Below, piece after piece: positions 7,639 to 17,997 of a DNA stretch of 64,000 bases. The stretch is from Nesterenkonia halophila (GTDB lineage Bacteria > Actinomycetota > Actinomycetes > Actinomycetales > Micrococcaceae). The position numbers were made by a program, and so were the translations under genes. The notes under the pieces are model-generated. The model saw only the letters and a list, made by a program, of their open reading frames with translations, was not told the origin of the DNA and did not search any database. The stretch spans positions 124,001 to 188,000 of the forward strand of contig NZ_WIAX01000008.1 of NCBI RefSeq assembly GCF_009467795.1. Direction: 5' to 3'. Positions within the stretch are counted from its first letter, which is position 1; each line of letters starts with the position of its first letter.

Positions 7639-8643
7639 TCAGCGGGTCACCGGCGACGCCAGCTGGCCGCGCAGCACGGACAGCAGGGCACGGTCGACGA
7701 CGTTCGCCCGGGAGGAGATCGCCAGCTGGCCGGTGATCGCCCGCACCGCCCGGCCGGCGGCCAGCGGAGCGCGACCGCCGGGCCGCAGGGTCTCCACGAC
7801 CGGGGAGAGCAGTCCGCCGTCGGGCGAGTGCAGGATCACCTGGTGGCCGACGGTCAGCTCCGCGCGCCGGCCGTGCTCGTCGGCGAGCCGGCGGAAGAGC
7901 GTCTCCTGCAGCTGGGCGGCCTGGCCGGCGAGGTCCGGCAGCGTGATGGCCCGCCCGGCCGCGCGCAGCGTGGTCCCGTCCCAGGAGGCGACCGACGCCG
8001 GCACCTCCAGCGAGAAGACCACCACCAGGGCATCGCCGCAGACCAGCACGTGCTCGGCGCGCTCGCCCTGCTTCGGCGGCCGGGCGCGGCCTCTGCGGTC
8101 CGGCCGGGGCGGCAGCAGATGGACGTCGTTGAACAGCCGCGCCGCCGGCAGCTCGGCCAACACCTGGCGTTCCAGCAGCTCGACGGTGCGGCGACGACGG
8201 CGCAGCGCCCTGCCGCCGACGAAGAGCCCGCGGGAGGCGAACTCGCCGTGGACCTTCTGGCTGGTCAGCGGCAGCGAGAGCGGCTGCGGTGAGGACAATT
8301 CCGGCTCGTAGACCACCGCCCGGTGCGCCGCGCCCGAGGGGGTCGCCCGCTCGGCCCCGCGGGCGGCGCCGGCGGCCGTCGGCGCCGTCCAGGACGGGAC
8401 GTCCTCGGCCGGTCCGGCGCCGCCGGCCCGGCTGCGGCGTCGGTCATAGTCGGCCCGGGCCTCGGCCGATCCGAGGACCTCCCAGGCGTGCTGGACGTGC
8501 TGGAACTGCTCGTCGGTGCCGCCGCGGTCCGGATGGGCCTCCCGGGCGCGCCGCCGGTAGGCGGTGCGGATGGCCGCGGGGTCGGCGTCGGGCGCGACGC
8601 CGAGCACCGCGTAGAGGTCGGGATCGGGGGAGGGGGAGCTCAT
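7639..8643 (-). CDS. J-domain protein with unknown C-terminal domain
   Basis: A 334-residue protein with an N-terminal DnaJ domain (residues 9-68). The HPD motif needed to stimulate DnaK ATPase is at 37-39. Gly/Phe and zinc-finger regions of true DnaJ are absent. The C-terminal about 190 residues could be a nuclease-like (NERD-like) fold, but I see no decisive catalytic signature and leave this open. The gene is divergent from the cysteine desulfurase with only 44 bp between the two starts, so the promoters must overlap. Confidence 0.75.
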   Translation of the reverse strand: MSSPSPDPDLYAVLGVAPDADPAAIRTAYRRRAREAHPDRGGTDEQFQHVQHAWEVLGSAEARADYDRRRSRAGGAGPAEDVPSWTAPTAAGAARGAERATPSGAAHRAVVYEPELSSPQPLSLPLTSQKVHGEFASRGLFVGGRALRRRRRTVELLERQVLAELPAARLFNDVHLLPPRPDRRGRARPPKQGERAEHVLVCGDALVVVFSLEVPASVASWDGTTLRAAGRAITLPDLAGQAAQLQETLFRRLADEHGRRAELTVGHQVILHSPDGGLLSPVVETLRPGGRAPLAAGRAVRAITGQLAISSRANVVDRALLSVLRGQLASPVTR

Positions 8644-8649
8644 CTCCCG

Positions 8650-8677
8650 TTCACGATAGCGTCTCCGCCCGTAGAAT
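8650..8677 (+). promoter_or_regulatory. Predicted promoter giving a near-leaderless cysteine desulfurase mRNA
   Basis: TTCACG (8650-8655) and TAGAAT (8672-8677) are separated by 16 bp. A transcription start about 7 nt beyond the -10 box would fall within a few bases of the ATG at 8688, with no room for a ribosome-binding site. Leaderless mRNAs are common in actinobacteria. Confidence 0.5.
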
Positions 8678-8687
8678 CGGTGGCACG

Positions 8688-9914
8688 ATGACGACGACCT
8701 CCCGGTACTTCGACCATGCCGCGACCACGCCGATGAAGCCGGCGGCGCTGGAGGCGCTCACCGCGGCGCTGACCGAGGCGGCGCCGCGGCTGGCCAATCC
8801 CTCCTCGCTGCACGGCTCGGGACGTCGCGCCCGACTGGCGGTGGACTCCGCCCGGGCGCGGCTGGCCGCCGCGCTGGGGTCCGACGCCTCCGAGGTGATC
8901 CTCACCTCAGGCGGGACCGAGGCCGACAACCTGGCGCTGAAGGGGCTGTACTGGCATCGCCGGGACCAGGACCCTCGGCGGACGCGCATCCTGCTCACCG
9001 GCATCGAGCACCATGCCGTGCTGGACACCGCCGAGTGGCTCCAGGCCCATGAGGGTGCCGAACTGGTGTTCGCCCCCGTCGACGCCGAGGGGATCGTCGA
9101 CGTCGAGGCCTTCGCCGCGCGGCTGGCCGAGGCGCCGGAGGCGATCGCGCTGGCCACACTGATGTGGGCGAACAACGAGATCGGCGCGATCCAGCCGGTG
9201 GCCGAGATCGCCGCGCGCTGCGCCGAGCACGGCGTGCCGCTGCACACCGACGCCGTCCAGGCCTTCGGTTCCGAGCCCGCCGGCGCCGCGCCGGTGGACT
9301 TCGCCGCCAGCGGGGCGGCGACGCTGGCGGTCAGCGCGCACAAGATCGGCGGGCCGGTCGGCGTCGGCGCGCTGCTGGTGCGCCGCGACGTGGCGCTGAC
9401 CCCGGTGCTGCACGGCGGCGGACAGGAGCGCGACATCCGCTCCGGGACCCTCGACGTCGCCGGACTGAGCGCCTTCGCCGTCGTCGCCGAGGAGGCTGTG
9501 GGTACCCGTGCGGAGGAGACCCGGCGGGTCGCCGGGCTGCGCGACCGGCTGCTGGAGGCCGTCGAAGGCCTCGACGGAGTGCAGCTGCGCGGGCCGGACC
9601 CGCGATCCCGCCCGGAGCGGCGGCTGGCGAACAATCTGCATTTCACCGTCGACGGCGCCGAAGGGGACTCGCTGCTGTTCATGCTGGACATGGCCGGGTT
9701 CGACACCGCCACCGGCTCGGCCTGCACCGCGGGGGTGCCGCGCCCCTCGCACGTGCTGCTGGCGATGGGGCTGGGCGAGGACGTCGCCCGCGGCGCCCAG
9801 CGCTTCACCCTGGGGCACACCACCACGGAGGACGACGTCGAGGCGCTGATCGCCGCGCTGCCGGAGATCGTCTCCCGCGCCCGGGCGGCGGGGATGGCCG
9901 GCGACCGACGCTGA
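8688..9914 (+). CDS. Cysteine desulfurase (NifS/IscS type), PLP enzyme
   Basis: A 408-residue class V aminotransferase-fold enzyme that removes sulfur from cysteine as a persulfide for Fe-S clusters or tRNA thiolation. K219 in VSAHKIGG binds PLP, and C346 in GSACTAG carries the persulfide. HTDAVQAF is the cofactor aspartate region. MnmA, a likely sulfur acceptor, is encoded about 3 kb away on the other strand. The ATG at 8688 is chosen because upstream in-frame codons lie inside the divergent J-domain gene and the predicted promoter abuts this ATG. Confidence 0.93.
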   Translation: MTTTSRYFDHAATTPMKPAALEALTAALTEAAPRLANPSSLHGSGRRARLAVDSARARLAAALGSDASEVILTSGGTEADNLALKGLYWHRRDQDPRRTRILLTGIEHHAVLDTAEWLQAHEGAELVFAPVDAEGIVDVEAFAARLAEAPEAIALATLMWANNEIGAIQPVAEIAARCAEHGVPLHTDAVQAFGSEPAGAAPVDFAASGAATLAVSAHKIGGPVGVGALLVRRDVALTPVLHGGGQERDIRSGTLDVAGLSAFAVVAEEAVGTRAEETRRVAGLRDRLLEAVEGLDGVQLRGPDPRSRPERRLANNLHFTVDGAEGDSLLFMLDMAGFDTATGSACTAGVPRPSHVLLAMGLGEDVARGAQRFTLGHTTTEDDVEALIAALPEIVSRARAAGMAGDRR

Positions 9915-9949
9915 GCGGGACCGGCGGGCCCCTGCCCGCCCCCGCCAGG

Positions 9950-10085
9950 TGTCACGCCCTCGTCCTGTTGTCACGTCCTCACCGGGTCGCCGCCGGCCTC
10001 TCTCCGGGCCCCGGCTCACGTGTCACGTCTGCACCGGGTTCTCACGTCCGGACAGGGGCATGACAACTCGGTCAGGATGTGACAC
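9950..10085. repeat. Cluster of 19-bp TGTCACGTCCTSACCGGGT-type repeats in direct and inverted order
   Basis: TGTCACG boxes begin at 9950 and 9969, and again at 10021 and 10040 (the last as TCTCACG). Both pairs are 19 bp apart. Reverse-complement copies follow at 10047-10065 and 10066-10084, also 19 bp apart. The best units are 9969-9987 and 10021-10039. The array fills most of the 204-bp gap between convergent genes (stops at 9914 and 10119). The arms could fold into a long hairpin. It could be a family of dispersed intergenic elements, a terminator cluster, or a relic of an insertion-sequence end; I cannot choose from one copy. Confidence 0.75.
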
Positions 10086-10118
10086 CTGGGTCAGGGCCGC
10101 CGGGCCGAGCGGAGCGGG

Positions 10119-10499
10119 TCAGAGCGGGTCGAGCCGCGCCTTCAGCAGGCAGAACTCGTTGCCCTCCGGGTCGGACAGCACATGCCACGGCTCGGCTCCG
10201 GTCTGGCCGACGTCGGCCCGCCGCGCGCCGAGGGCCAGCAGGCGATCGAGCTCGGCGTCATAGTCCCGATCGGTGGCGTTGACGTCGATATGCAGCCGCG
10301 GCTTGCCCGACTGCGGAGCGCCGTGGCGACTGAGGATGATCGTCGGCTGCGGCCCGCCGAAACCGTCCCGCGGGCCGATCTCCAGGCTGCCGTCCCCCTC
10401 GTCGCCGAGCACCACGAAGTCCAGCGCCTCGCACCAGAACTCCGCGAGCCGCGCAGGGTCGACGCATTCGAGCACGAGTTCGCTGATCCGGCATGCCAT
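10119..10499 (-). CDS. VOC/glyoxalase-fold protein
   Basis: A 126-residue protein with the beta-alpha-beta-beta-beta architecture of the vicinal oxygen chelate superfamily: it opens ISELVLECVDPARLAEFW and ends with LSDPEGNEFCLL. Such proteins include glyoxalases, antibiotic-binding proteins and uncharacterised enzymes; substrate cannot be read from the sequence. The stop is next to the repeat cluster. It lies 133 bp downstream of the MetE-like gene on the same strand. Confidence 0.8.
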   Translation of the reverse strand: MACRISELVLECVDPARLAEFWCEALDFVVLGDEGDGSLEIGPRDGFGGPQPTIILSRHGAPQSGKPRLHIDVNATDRDYDAELDRLLALGARRADVGQTGAEPWHVLSDPEGNEFCLLKARLDPL

Positions 10500-10631
10500 G
10501 GTCCATCACCTGCTCACGGAGTCGGGGTCCGGGCACGCCGCGACGCATCCGGAGGCGAGGTCGTCATCTCGACGCTACTCGGAGCCCCGTCCGGGGCCAA
10601 GACGACGCGTCCGAGCCCTCGGCCGCCGCCG

Positions 10632-11741
10632 TCAGCGTCCCATCCGGTCGGTCAGCGCCTCGGCGGCGTCGCGGGTGCGGGTCGCCGCGCGCAGCGCCTC
10701 GACCTCGCCGGACTCGGCCAGCCGGTGGTGGTGGGCGGCGTCGAAGGGGGCGAGCAGCATCGCCGCCAGCGACGACGGCGCCATGCCCAGCCGGCGCCAC
10801 GGCTCGGCGAGCCGGTCGGCCAGGGTGCTGACCTCCGGCGCCGCCGCCGGAGCCGCGCCGTCGACGCCGACGACCTCGCCGGGATGCAGGAGTCCGGCGA
10901 GGAACTCCACCCCCTGCTCGGCCAGCGTCGCCGTGCGCTCCCAGTCGGCGGTGTCCAGGCGGGTCACCGGCAGGCCGAAGCCGTCGACGCGCTCGTCGCC
11001 GCGGGTCGGATGATCCTCGAGATGCTCGGCGGCGACCGGGGCGCCGAGATCCAGCAGCACGCGGTCGGCGCCGGCGGCGCGCACTGCGGCGGCGACCTCG
11101 CCGATCATCCGGCGGGTCTCGTCGCGCGGCAGCGAGCGGATCGTGCGATACCCGCTGACAGTGGGCACGGCGCCGGCACGGACTCGGGAATGGTCCGGCT
11201 CGTCGATCACCACGGTCAGCGAGGAGGGCTGACAGGCGCGCCGCACGTGGGCCAGATGCTCGCCGAGTCCGGCGGCCAGCGAGGCGGCGATGTCGCGGCG
11301 GGCGCCGTGATCGACCAATACCTTCTCTCCGGAGGGCACGGCCAGCTGGGCGGCCAGGCTGACCGGACCCAGCAGATGCAGCACCAGGCCGGGCGCGCCG
11401 TCGGCGTGCGCGCCGGATTCGGCGGCGGCTCCGCGCACATCGGCGACGGCGTCGACGTCGGCGCTCAGCTGCCGCTCGGCCCGCTGCCGGTCGGCGCCGG
11501 GGCGCTGGGTGAGCCGCCAGCCGTAGGAGGTCAGCTCGGCGGGCAGCTCGCTGAGCAGCGCCGTCGCCCGGCCCAGCTGCGTGCCGTGATGGCCGCGGCG
11601 GGGCAGCGCCGGCACGGACGGCAGATGCGGGGCGGCCAGCTCGGTCTCCAGGCGCTCGACGACCTCGGGCATGGCGAGTCCGGGCATGGTCGCCGGCGCG
11701 GACGCGGACACCCGCGTCGCGGGGGAGGGGCGTGTGCTCAT
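10632..11741 (-). CDS. Cobalamin-independent methionine synthase-like protein (MetE C-terminal domain family)
   Basis: A 369-residue single-domain relative of the MetE catalytic domain, with HLLGPVSLAAQL and VVIDEP segments of the barrel. Actinobacteria commonly carry such a protein (Rv3015c type) in the mnmA-ligA neighbourhood, with unknown biochemical role. Complete MetE has two domains, so this is not a full methionine synthase. Its ATG overlaps the chorismate mutase stop by 4 nt, implying translational coupling. The ligA gene usually found next is not present here. Confidence 0.75.
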   Translation of the reverse strand: MSTRPSPATRVSASAPATMPGLAMPEVVERLETELAAPHLPSVPALPRRGHHGTQLGRATALLSELPAELTSYGWRLTQRPGADRQRAERQLSADVDAVADVRGAAAESGAHADGAPGLVLHLLGPVSLAAQLAVPSGEKVLVDHGARRDIAASLAAGLGEHLAHVRRACQPSSLTVVIDEPDHSRVRAGAVPTVSGYRTIRSLPRDETRRMIGEVAAAVRAAGADRVLLDLGAPVAAEHLEDHPTRGDERVDGFGLPVTRLDTADWERTATLAEQGVEFLAGLLHPGEVVGVDGAAPAAAPEVSTLADRLAEPWRRLGMAPSSLAAMLLAPFDAAHHHRLAESGEVEALRAATRTRDAAEALTDRMGR

Positions 11742-12112
11742 CGGGCGTCGTCGGCGGCCGGCTCGGCGGAGGAGGCCGAGAGCGCCTGGTGGTGGCGGAT
11801 GACCTCGTCGATGATGAAGTTCAGGAACTTCTCGGCGAAGTCCGGATCCAGCTGCGCGTCCTCGGCCAGGCGCTTCAGCCGCTCGATCTGCCGGCGCTCG
11901 CGGGCCGGGTCCGCCGGCGGCAGGTCATGGGTCGCCTTGAGCACGCCGACCCGCTGGGTGGCCTTGAACCGCTCGGCGAGCAGATACACCAGGGTGGCAT
12001 CGATGTTGTCGATGCTGGCGCGCATGGCCACCAGCTCGTCGAGGACCTCGGGGTCGACGCGACCGGCGACGTCGCCGCCGCGCGCATCCGGCGAATCAGG
12101 CGTGGAGCTCAT
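11738..12112 (-). CDS. Chorismate mutase (AroQ class)
   Basis: A 124-residue all-helical protein of the AroQ fold, converting chorismate to prephenate for phenylalanine/tyrosine synthesis. Characteristic elements are the first helix (ELVAMRASIDNIDATLVYLL), the ERFKATQRVGVLK segment with catalytic Arg/Lys, and RERRQIERLKRLAE. No signal peptide is present, so it is cytoplasmic. The start is ATG at 12112, where the family N-terminal helix falls in register. It starts 10 bp after the mnmA stop and overlaps the MetE-like start by 4 nt. Confidence 0.88.
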   Translation of the reverse strand: MSSTPDSPDARGGDVAGRVDPEVLDELVAMRASIDNIDATLVYLLAERFKATQRVGVLKATHDLPPADPARERRQIERLKRLAEDAQLDPDFAEKFLNFIIDEVIRHHQALSASSAEPAADDAR

Positions 12113-12122
12113 GGCCCCCAGC

Positions 12123-13271
12123 CTAATCGGCGCCGACCGGTTCGTAATGCCGTGACCGGGCGGTGTCGATGGTCGCCTGCCCCAGCACGCGCGTGTCCTG
12201 GTACATGACCGCCGTCTGTCCCGGCGCGACGCCCGACAGCGGCTCGACGAGCTCGACGACCAGCCGCGGCGCGCCGTCCTCGGTCTCCGGCTCCTCGGCC
12301 TCCACACGGGCGCGGGCCGGGACGGGGTCGGCGTGGGCGCGGATCTGCAGGTCGACGTCGAACCAGTCGCCCGCGACCGCCTCGGCCACCGGCTCGCCGG
12401 CCCAGGAGAGCCGGATGCCGGTGAGCCGGTCGATCTCCAGCATCTCCTTCGGCCCGGCGACGACGGTGTTCTCCTTCGGCCGGACCTCGAGCACATAGCG
12501 CGGCTTGCCGTCCGGGGCGGGACGGCCGAGCTGCAGGCCGCGGCGCTGGCCGACGGTGTAGGCCTGCGAGCCGCCGTGCTCGCCGATGGTCTCGCCCTCG
12601 GGATCGACGATGGGCCCGTCGTGCAGGTCGATCTGCTCGGCGAGCCAGCCGCGGGTGTCGCCGTCGGGGATGAAGCAGATGTCGTGGGAGTCGGGCTTCT
12701 TCGCCACCGTGAGTCCGCGCTCGGCGGCCTCGGCGCGGACCAGCTCCTTCGACGGCGTCTCGCCCAGCGGGAACCAGCAGTGGCGCAGCTGCTCGTGGGT
12801 GAGTACGCCGAGCACATAGGACTGGTCCTTCGTCCAGGTCGCCGCGCGGTGCAGCTGCCGGTCGCCGTGCTCGTCGGTGAGCACCGTGGCGTAGTGGCCG
12901 GTGGCGACGGCGTCGAAGCCCAGCGCGATGGCCTTGTCCAGCAGCGCTTCGAACTTGATCTTCTCGTTGCACCGCATGCATGGGTTCGGCGTGCGCCCGG
13001 CGGCGTACTCGGCGATGAAGTCGTCGACGACGTCAGCCTTGAACCGCTCCGAGAAGTCCCAGACGTAGAAGGGGATGCCCAGCGTCTCGCAGGCCCGCCA
13101 GGCGTCGGAGGAGTCCTCGATGGTGCAGCAGCCGCGCGAGCCGGTGCGCAGCGTGCCGGGCATGCGGCTCAGCGCCAGATGCACCCCGACCACCTCGTGG
13201 CCGGCGTCGACGGCGCGGGCGGCGGCGACGGCGGAGTCGACGCCTCCGGACATGGCAGCGAGAATCTTCAC
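12123..13271 (-). CDS. mnmA: tRNA-specific 2-thiouridylase
   Basis: A 382-residue ATP pyrophosphatase that thiolates U34 of Lys, Glu and Gln tRNAs. The P-loop SGGVDS is at 8-13. The catalytic cysteine pair is C98 (NPCMRC) and C199 (DICFIPDGD). The GHYAT segment of the ATP site is at 125-129, followed by the C-terminal beta-barrel with [10 protein letters not shown]. Length is normal. It heads a tight minus-strand operon with chorismate mutase and the MetE-like gene. The sulfur donor is probably the cysteine desulfurase at 8688-9914. Confidence 0.96.
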   Translation of the reverse strand: MKILAAMSGGVDSAVAAARAVDAGHEVVGVHLALSRMPGTLRTGSRGCCTIEDSSDAWRACETLGIPFYVWDFSERFKADVVDDFIAEYAAGRTPNPCMRCNEKIKFEALLDKAIALGFDAVATGHYATVLTDEHGDRQLHRAATWTKDQSYVLGVLTHEQLRHCWFPLGETPSKELVRAEAAERGLTVAKKPDSHDICFIPDGDTRGWLAEQIDLHDGPIVDPEGETIGEHGGSQAYTVGQRRGLQLGRPAPDGKPRYVLEVRPKENTVVAGPKEMLEIDRLTGIRLSWAGEPVAEAVAGDWFDVDLQIRAHADPVPARARVEAEEPETEDGAPRLVVELVEPLSGVAPGQTAVMYQDTRVLGQATIDTARSRHYEPVGAD

Positions 13272-13383
13272 CCTTCAACGCTACGCGGGCGGCACCGCGG
13301 GCGGCAAAGTCCCGTCGCCGGGGTGGGAGCCGGACGACGTCGCGACTCCGACCGGCCCCGGGAGTTCCGGCTCGGCGTCGACG

Positions 13384-14690
13384 TCAGAGCCGCCCGGCGG
13401 CCTTGAGCCGGATGTAGGCGTCGGCCAGCTGCGGGGGCAGCTCGTGCGGGGAGGCGTCGACGACTTCGGCCCCGAGCGCACCCAGCTGGCTGATCAGCGC
13501 CTGCCGCTCGATCATCGCCCGTTCGGCGGCCGCGGCGCGGTAGACCTCGCCGAGGTCGTCGCGGGCCAGCGAGCGACGGTCCAGCTCCGGGTCCCGGACG
13601 GCGGCGACGAGCACCAGGTGCTTCTGCGTCAGCTGGGGCAGCACCGGCAGCAGGCCCTCCTCCAGGGAGGCCGAGTCCAGCGAGGTCAGCACCACCACCA
13701 GCGAGCGCTGCGAGGTCAGCTTCTGCACGTGGGCCGGCAGCTGGGAGAAGTCAGCCTCCACCAGCTGCGGCTCGAGCTCGGCCATGGCGTGGACGAGCTG
13801 GTGGAGGAAGTCGCCGGAGGCCGCCGAGCGCGCCCGGGCGGAGACCTCGCGGTCGAAGCCCAGGAAGTCGACCCGGTCCCCGGCGCCGGCGGCCAGCACG
13901 CCGAGCAGCAGGGAGGCCTCCATGCCGGTGTCCAGCACCGGCTCGTCTGCCATCCGCGCCGCCGAGGTGCGCGAGGTGTCCAGACAGAGCACCACCCGCC
14001 GATCGCGTTCGGGCCGCCAGGTGCGGACCACCAGCTGCTGGCCGGCGGCGCCCTGCCGCCGGGCGGTGGCGCGCCAGTCGATCGAGCGCACGTCGTCGCC
14101 GCGGACATACTCGCGCAGAGAGTCGAACTCGGTGCCCGCCCCGCGCAGCTGCACGGCGGTCTGGCCGTCCAGCTCGCGCAGCCGCTGCATCTTCGAGGGC
14201 AGGTGCCGGCGCGAGCCGAAGGCCGGCAGCACGCGCAGCTCGTGCGGGACGCGGTGAGTGACCTGCCGGCCGGCCAGTCCCAGCGGACCCAGCGAACGGA
14301 TCGTCGCCGAAGGGCTGACCAGCCGGCCGCGGCGCGTCGGGCGCAGCGCCGTGGCCACGCGGCGGCGCTCGCCGGGCGACAGCGCGATCCGGTGCTCGGG
14401 AGCCTCGGCGCCGGCGCTGGGCTGCCATCCGTCGCGCAGCCGGCCGCGCAGCCTCCGGCGACCTCGGTGATGCACCACCGTCGTCGCCGTCGTCGTCCGT
14501 CCCAGCCGGACCGCCTCGGCCGCGATCCGCTCGACGCGGACCCGCCGCGGCGAGCCGGCCAGCAGCAGGTCCACGACGACGAGCACCACCAGCAGCGCCA
14601 GGCAGACTCCGATCGTCGCGGAGACCGGCACGGCCACCACGACGATGCTCAGCGCCAGGGCGAGGCCCAGCAGGCGGCGGGTGAGCACCA

Positions 14691-14691
<1 letters not shown>
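13384..14691 (-). CDS. DUF58 domain protein
   Basis: A 435-residue protein with two N-terminal TM helices (about 5-45), a beta-rich middle part and a DUF58 domain around RGDDVRSIDWRATARR. DUF58 is related to VWA domains. It is nearly always encoded downstream of a MoxR ATPase; here its ATG shares one base with the moxR stop. Such MoxR-DUF58 pairs are thought to act in envelope or chaperone functions, but no biochemical role is established for this one. Confidence 0.85.
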
Positions 14692-15771
<1,080 letters not shown>

Positions 15772-15791
<20 letters not shown>

Positions 15792-17244
15792 CGCTTCCGT
15801 CGCGTCGATCGGCAGGTTCGGCAGGTTCGGCAGGTTCGGCAGGTTCGGCAGGGCCGGCGGGGTCGGCGGAGTCCGGTCGGCGGGGCCCCAGGCCGCTGCG
15901 GATGCGCACCTCGTCCTCCAGGACGGCCAGCTCCTGGGCGAATCGCAGCAGGTCGGAGCTGGAGGTCACGGCGGCGGCGTCGAGCATGCCGGCGACGGCG
16001 CGGGGCTCCCGGCCGGTGGTGGTCGCCGTCGCGTGCACGACGGCGGCCTCCTCGGCGGCCGGGCCGAGGCGCAGCAGCCGGGCGAGCCGCAGCATGTGCG
16101 CCGAGCGCAGCGTGCGCGCGGCGGCGTCGACGGCGTCGGCCTGCTGGTAGAGGCGGGCCCGGCCCTCGGCGGTCTCCGCGGCCGGGACCTGCACCGGCAG
16201 CGGTTCGGAGACGATCGGACCACGGCGTCGTCCGGCCACCAGGATCAGCAGTCCGGCGACGATCACCAGCCACCAGCTCAGCGTGGTCACCCAGTCCGGC
16301 AGGTGGTCCCAGGCGGAGCCGGGGGCGGTGTCGGAGACCTCGGCGGCGGTGCTGCGGTACCAGATCAGGTCCTCGTCCTGGCCGAAGAGCCAGACGCCCA
16401 GCGCCGCGTGGCCCTCGTCGGTGATGGTGCTGTTGGTGAAGGCGTCGGGGGAGCCGAAGACCACCCCGTCGTCGGTGAGCACCATCGTCGCCGCCGGTGC
16501 CGTCTCCGGGGCGGTGTCGTCCGGGGAGGAGGCCGCGGCGGCCTCCTCCCCGGTCTCGGCCGGTCCGCCCCCGTCGCCCGGCGCGGACCGGGCGAAGCAG
16601 GAGGGCAGGTCGGTGCGGTAGAGGTCGCCGGAGGCGGCTATGCTGCCGGCGCTGCGGGCGGCGGGCGAGGGGCATGCGGGGCCGGCGGGCAGCACCGGCG
16701 GCTGCGCGCCGAGGCCGGCGCCCGGCCCGCGGACCAGGTCGTCGCCGTCGAGCTGCGAGGAGCCGACGGCGTCGAGAGTCTCGCCGGAGGGGGAGAGGAA
16801 GACGGTCTCGCCCTGCCAGTCGGTCTCCTCGGGGAGCGTGCCGTCGACGAGCTCGGAGCGGATGCGGCGGTCCATCGGCCAGTCGGCCTCGAAGCCGACC
16901 AGTGTGGCCTCGGGATGCTCGGAGAGGCTGCTCCGCAGCTGCTCGGCGTCGCTGACCTCGTGGATGGTGACGCCCTGATCCTCCAGGACTTCGACGACGG
17001 CCCGGTAGCCGTCCTGCTCCGTGCTGCCCAGGCTGTACGGGGCGACGTCGGGGGTGGTCAGCAGCTGCTGGGCGAAGGCGAGCGTCGTGCCGAGCACGAC
17101 CAGCAGCACCCAGAACTGCCAGCGGCGCCAGGTGCTGCGCAGGGCGGCGCGGCCGCTCTCGACGGTGGCGTCGGAGCGGTCGGCGCTCGCGGCCGGCGCG
17201 GCGGATCCGGCGGCCTCGACGGTCCGGGCGGTCTCGTCGGTCAT
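15772..17244 (-). CDS. DUF4350 domain membrane protein
   Basis: A 490-residue protein with a TM helix at about 42-60, an extracytoplasmic DUF4350 region (QDGYRAVVEVLEDQGVTI; EATLVGFEADWPMD), a second TM helix (WWLVIVAGLLILVAG), and a cytoplasmic C-terminus ending in AEP repeats. DUF4350 proteins accompany MoxR/DUF58/DUF4129 genes across actinobacteria, with unknown function. Its ATG overlaps the DUF4129 stop by 4 nt. The extracytoplasmic domain carries an Ala/Pro/Gly-rich insertion. Confidence 0.8.
15811..15850. repeat. 9-bp repeats encoding AEP at the DUF4350 C-terminus
   Basis: Four to five copies of ggcaggttc encode AEP triplets. Like the SAEP tract in the adjacent moxR gene, it extends a cytoplasmic tail and is a likely site of length variation. 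Confidence 0.8.
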
Positions 17245-17990
17245 CGCGGCGCCACCACCTGTGTCGCCGGGGACGACTCGGCGCCGTCGTCGGGTCGGCT
17301 GGTCTGCAGCGCGGCGTCGAGGGCGGCCAGCTCCTCGCAGTCCTGGGCGGAGAGCGGGTGTCCGCCGTAGCGCGAGAGGTTGAACAGATCGGCGGCGACG
17401 CGCAGCCGGCCGCGCTGGGCGGCGAAGACCGCCCCCAGCCCGACGGCGGCCTCGGTGGCGGTGCGCCCGGCGCCGGCGGGGATCAGATCACGTTCCTCGG
17501 CGGCGCGGACGATCGCCCGGAAGCGGTCGCGGAAGGCCGCGTCGGGCTCGCCGGCGGCCAGCCGGCGGGCGGACCGGTCGCGCAGCTCGTCGGCGGTGAT
17601 CCCGTGTTCCTCCTCCAGGACCCGGTCCTCGACGGAGGCATGCTGCAGCCGGGGCCGGACCAGCAGCACGACCAGCACCACCACGACGGCGAGCAGCACC
17701 AGCAGCAGCACCGGTCCGTAGGGGATGTCCACGCCGGTGAGGGTGACCAGGCGGTCGTCCAGCCATGCCAGCACATCGCCGATCAGCCGGCGGATCGGAC
17801 CGGCGTCGGCCGTGTCGTAGCGATTGTCGCGGAGCTCCTGCTCGAGCAGCTCGCGAGCGCCGTCGCGGGTCGGCCGCAGCGGCGGCGAGTCCGCGGCCGG
17901 CGTCGTGTCTCCGTCGACGGAGACGGCCGGCGGCGCGGAGACGGGTGCGGTCCAGGGCGCGGCCCACGGTGGAAGCGCGGTCATCAGCAC
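17241..17990 (-). CDS. DUF4129 domain membrane protein
   Basis: A 249-residue protein: an N-terminal extracytoplasmic segment, one TM helix (PVLLLVLLAVVVVLVVLLV, about 92-110), and a cytoplasmic helical region with the DUF4129 pattern (AAFRDRFRAIVRAAEERDLI; RTATEAAVGLGA). DUF4129 is often fused to or encoded beside transglutaminase-like proteins and MoxR/DUF58. GTG at 17990 or ATG at 17984 may be the start; AGGA upstream suits either. It follows the upstream gene by 7 bp. Confidence 0.8.
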   Translation of the reverse strand: MLMTALPPWAAPWTAPVSAPPAVSVDGDTTPAADSPPLRPTRDGARELLEQELRDNRYDTADAGPIRRLIGDVLAWLDDRLVTLTGVDIPYGPVLLLVLLAVVVVLVVLLVRPRLQHASVEDRVLEEEHGITADELRDRSARRLAAGEPDAAFRDRFRAIVRAAEERDLIPAGAGRTATEAAVGLGAVFAAQRGRLRVAADLFNLSRYGGHPLSAQDCEELAALDAALQTSRPDDGAESSPATQVVAPR

Positions 17991-17997
17991 CAGTGTC

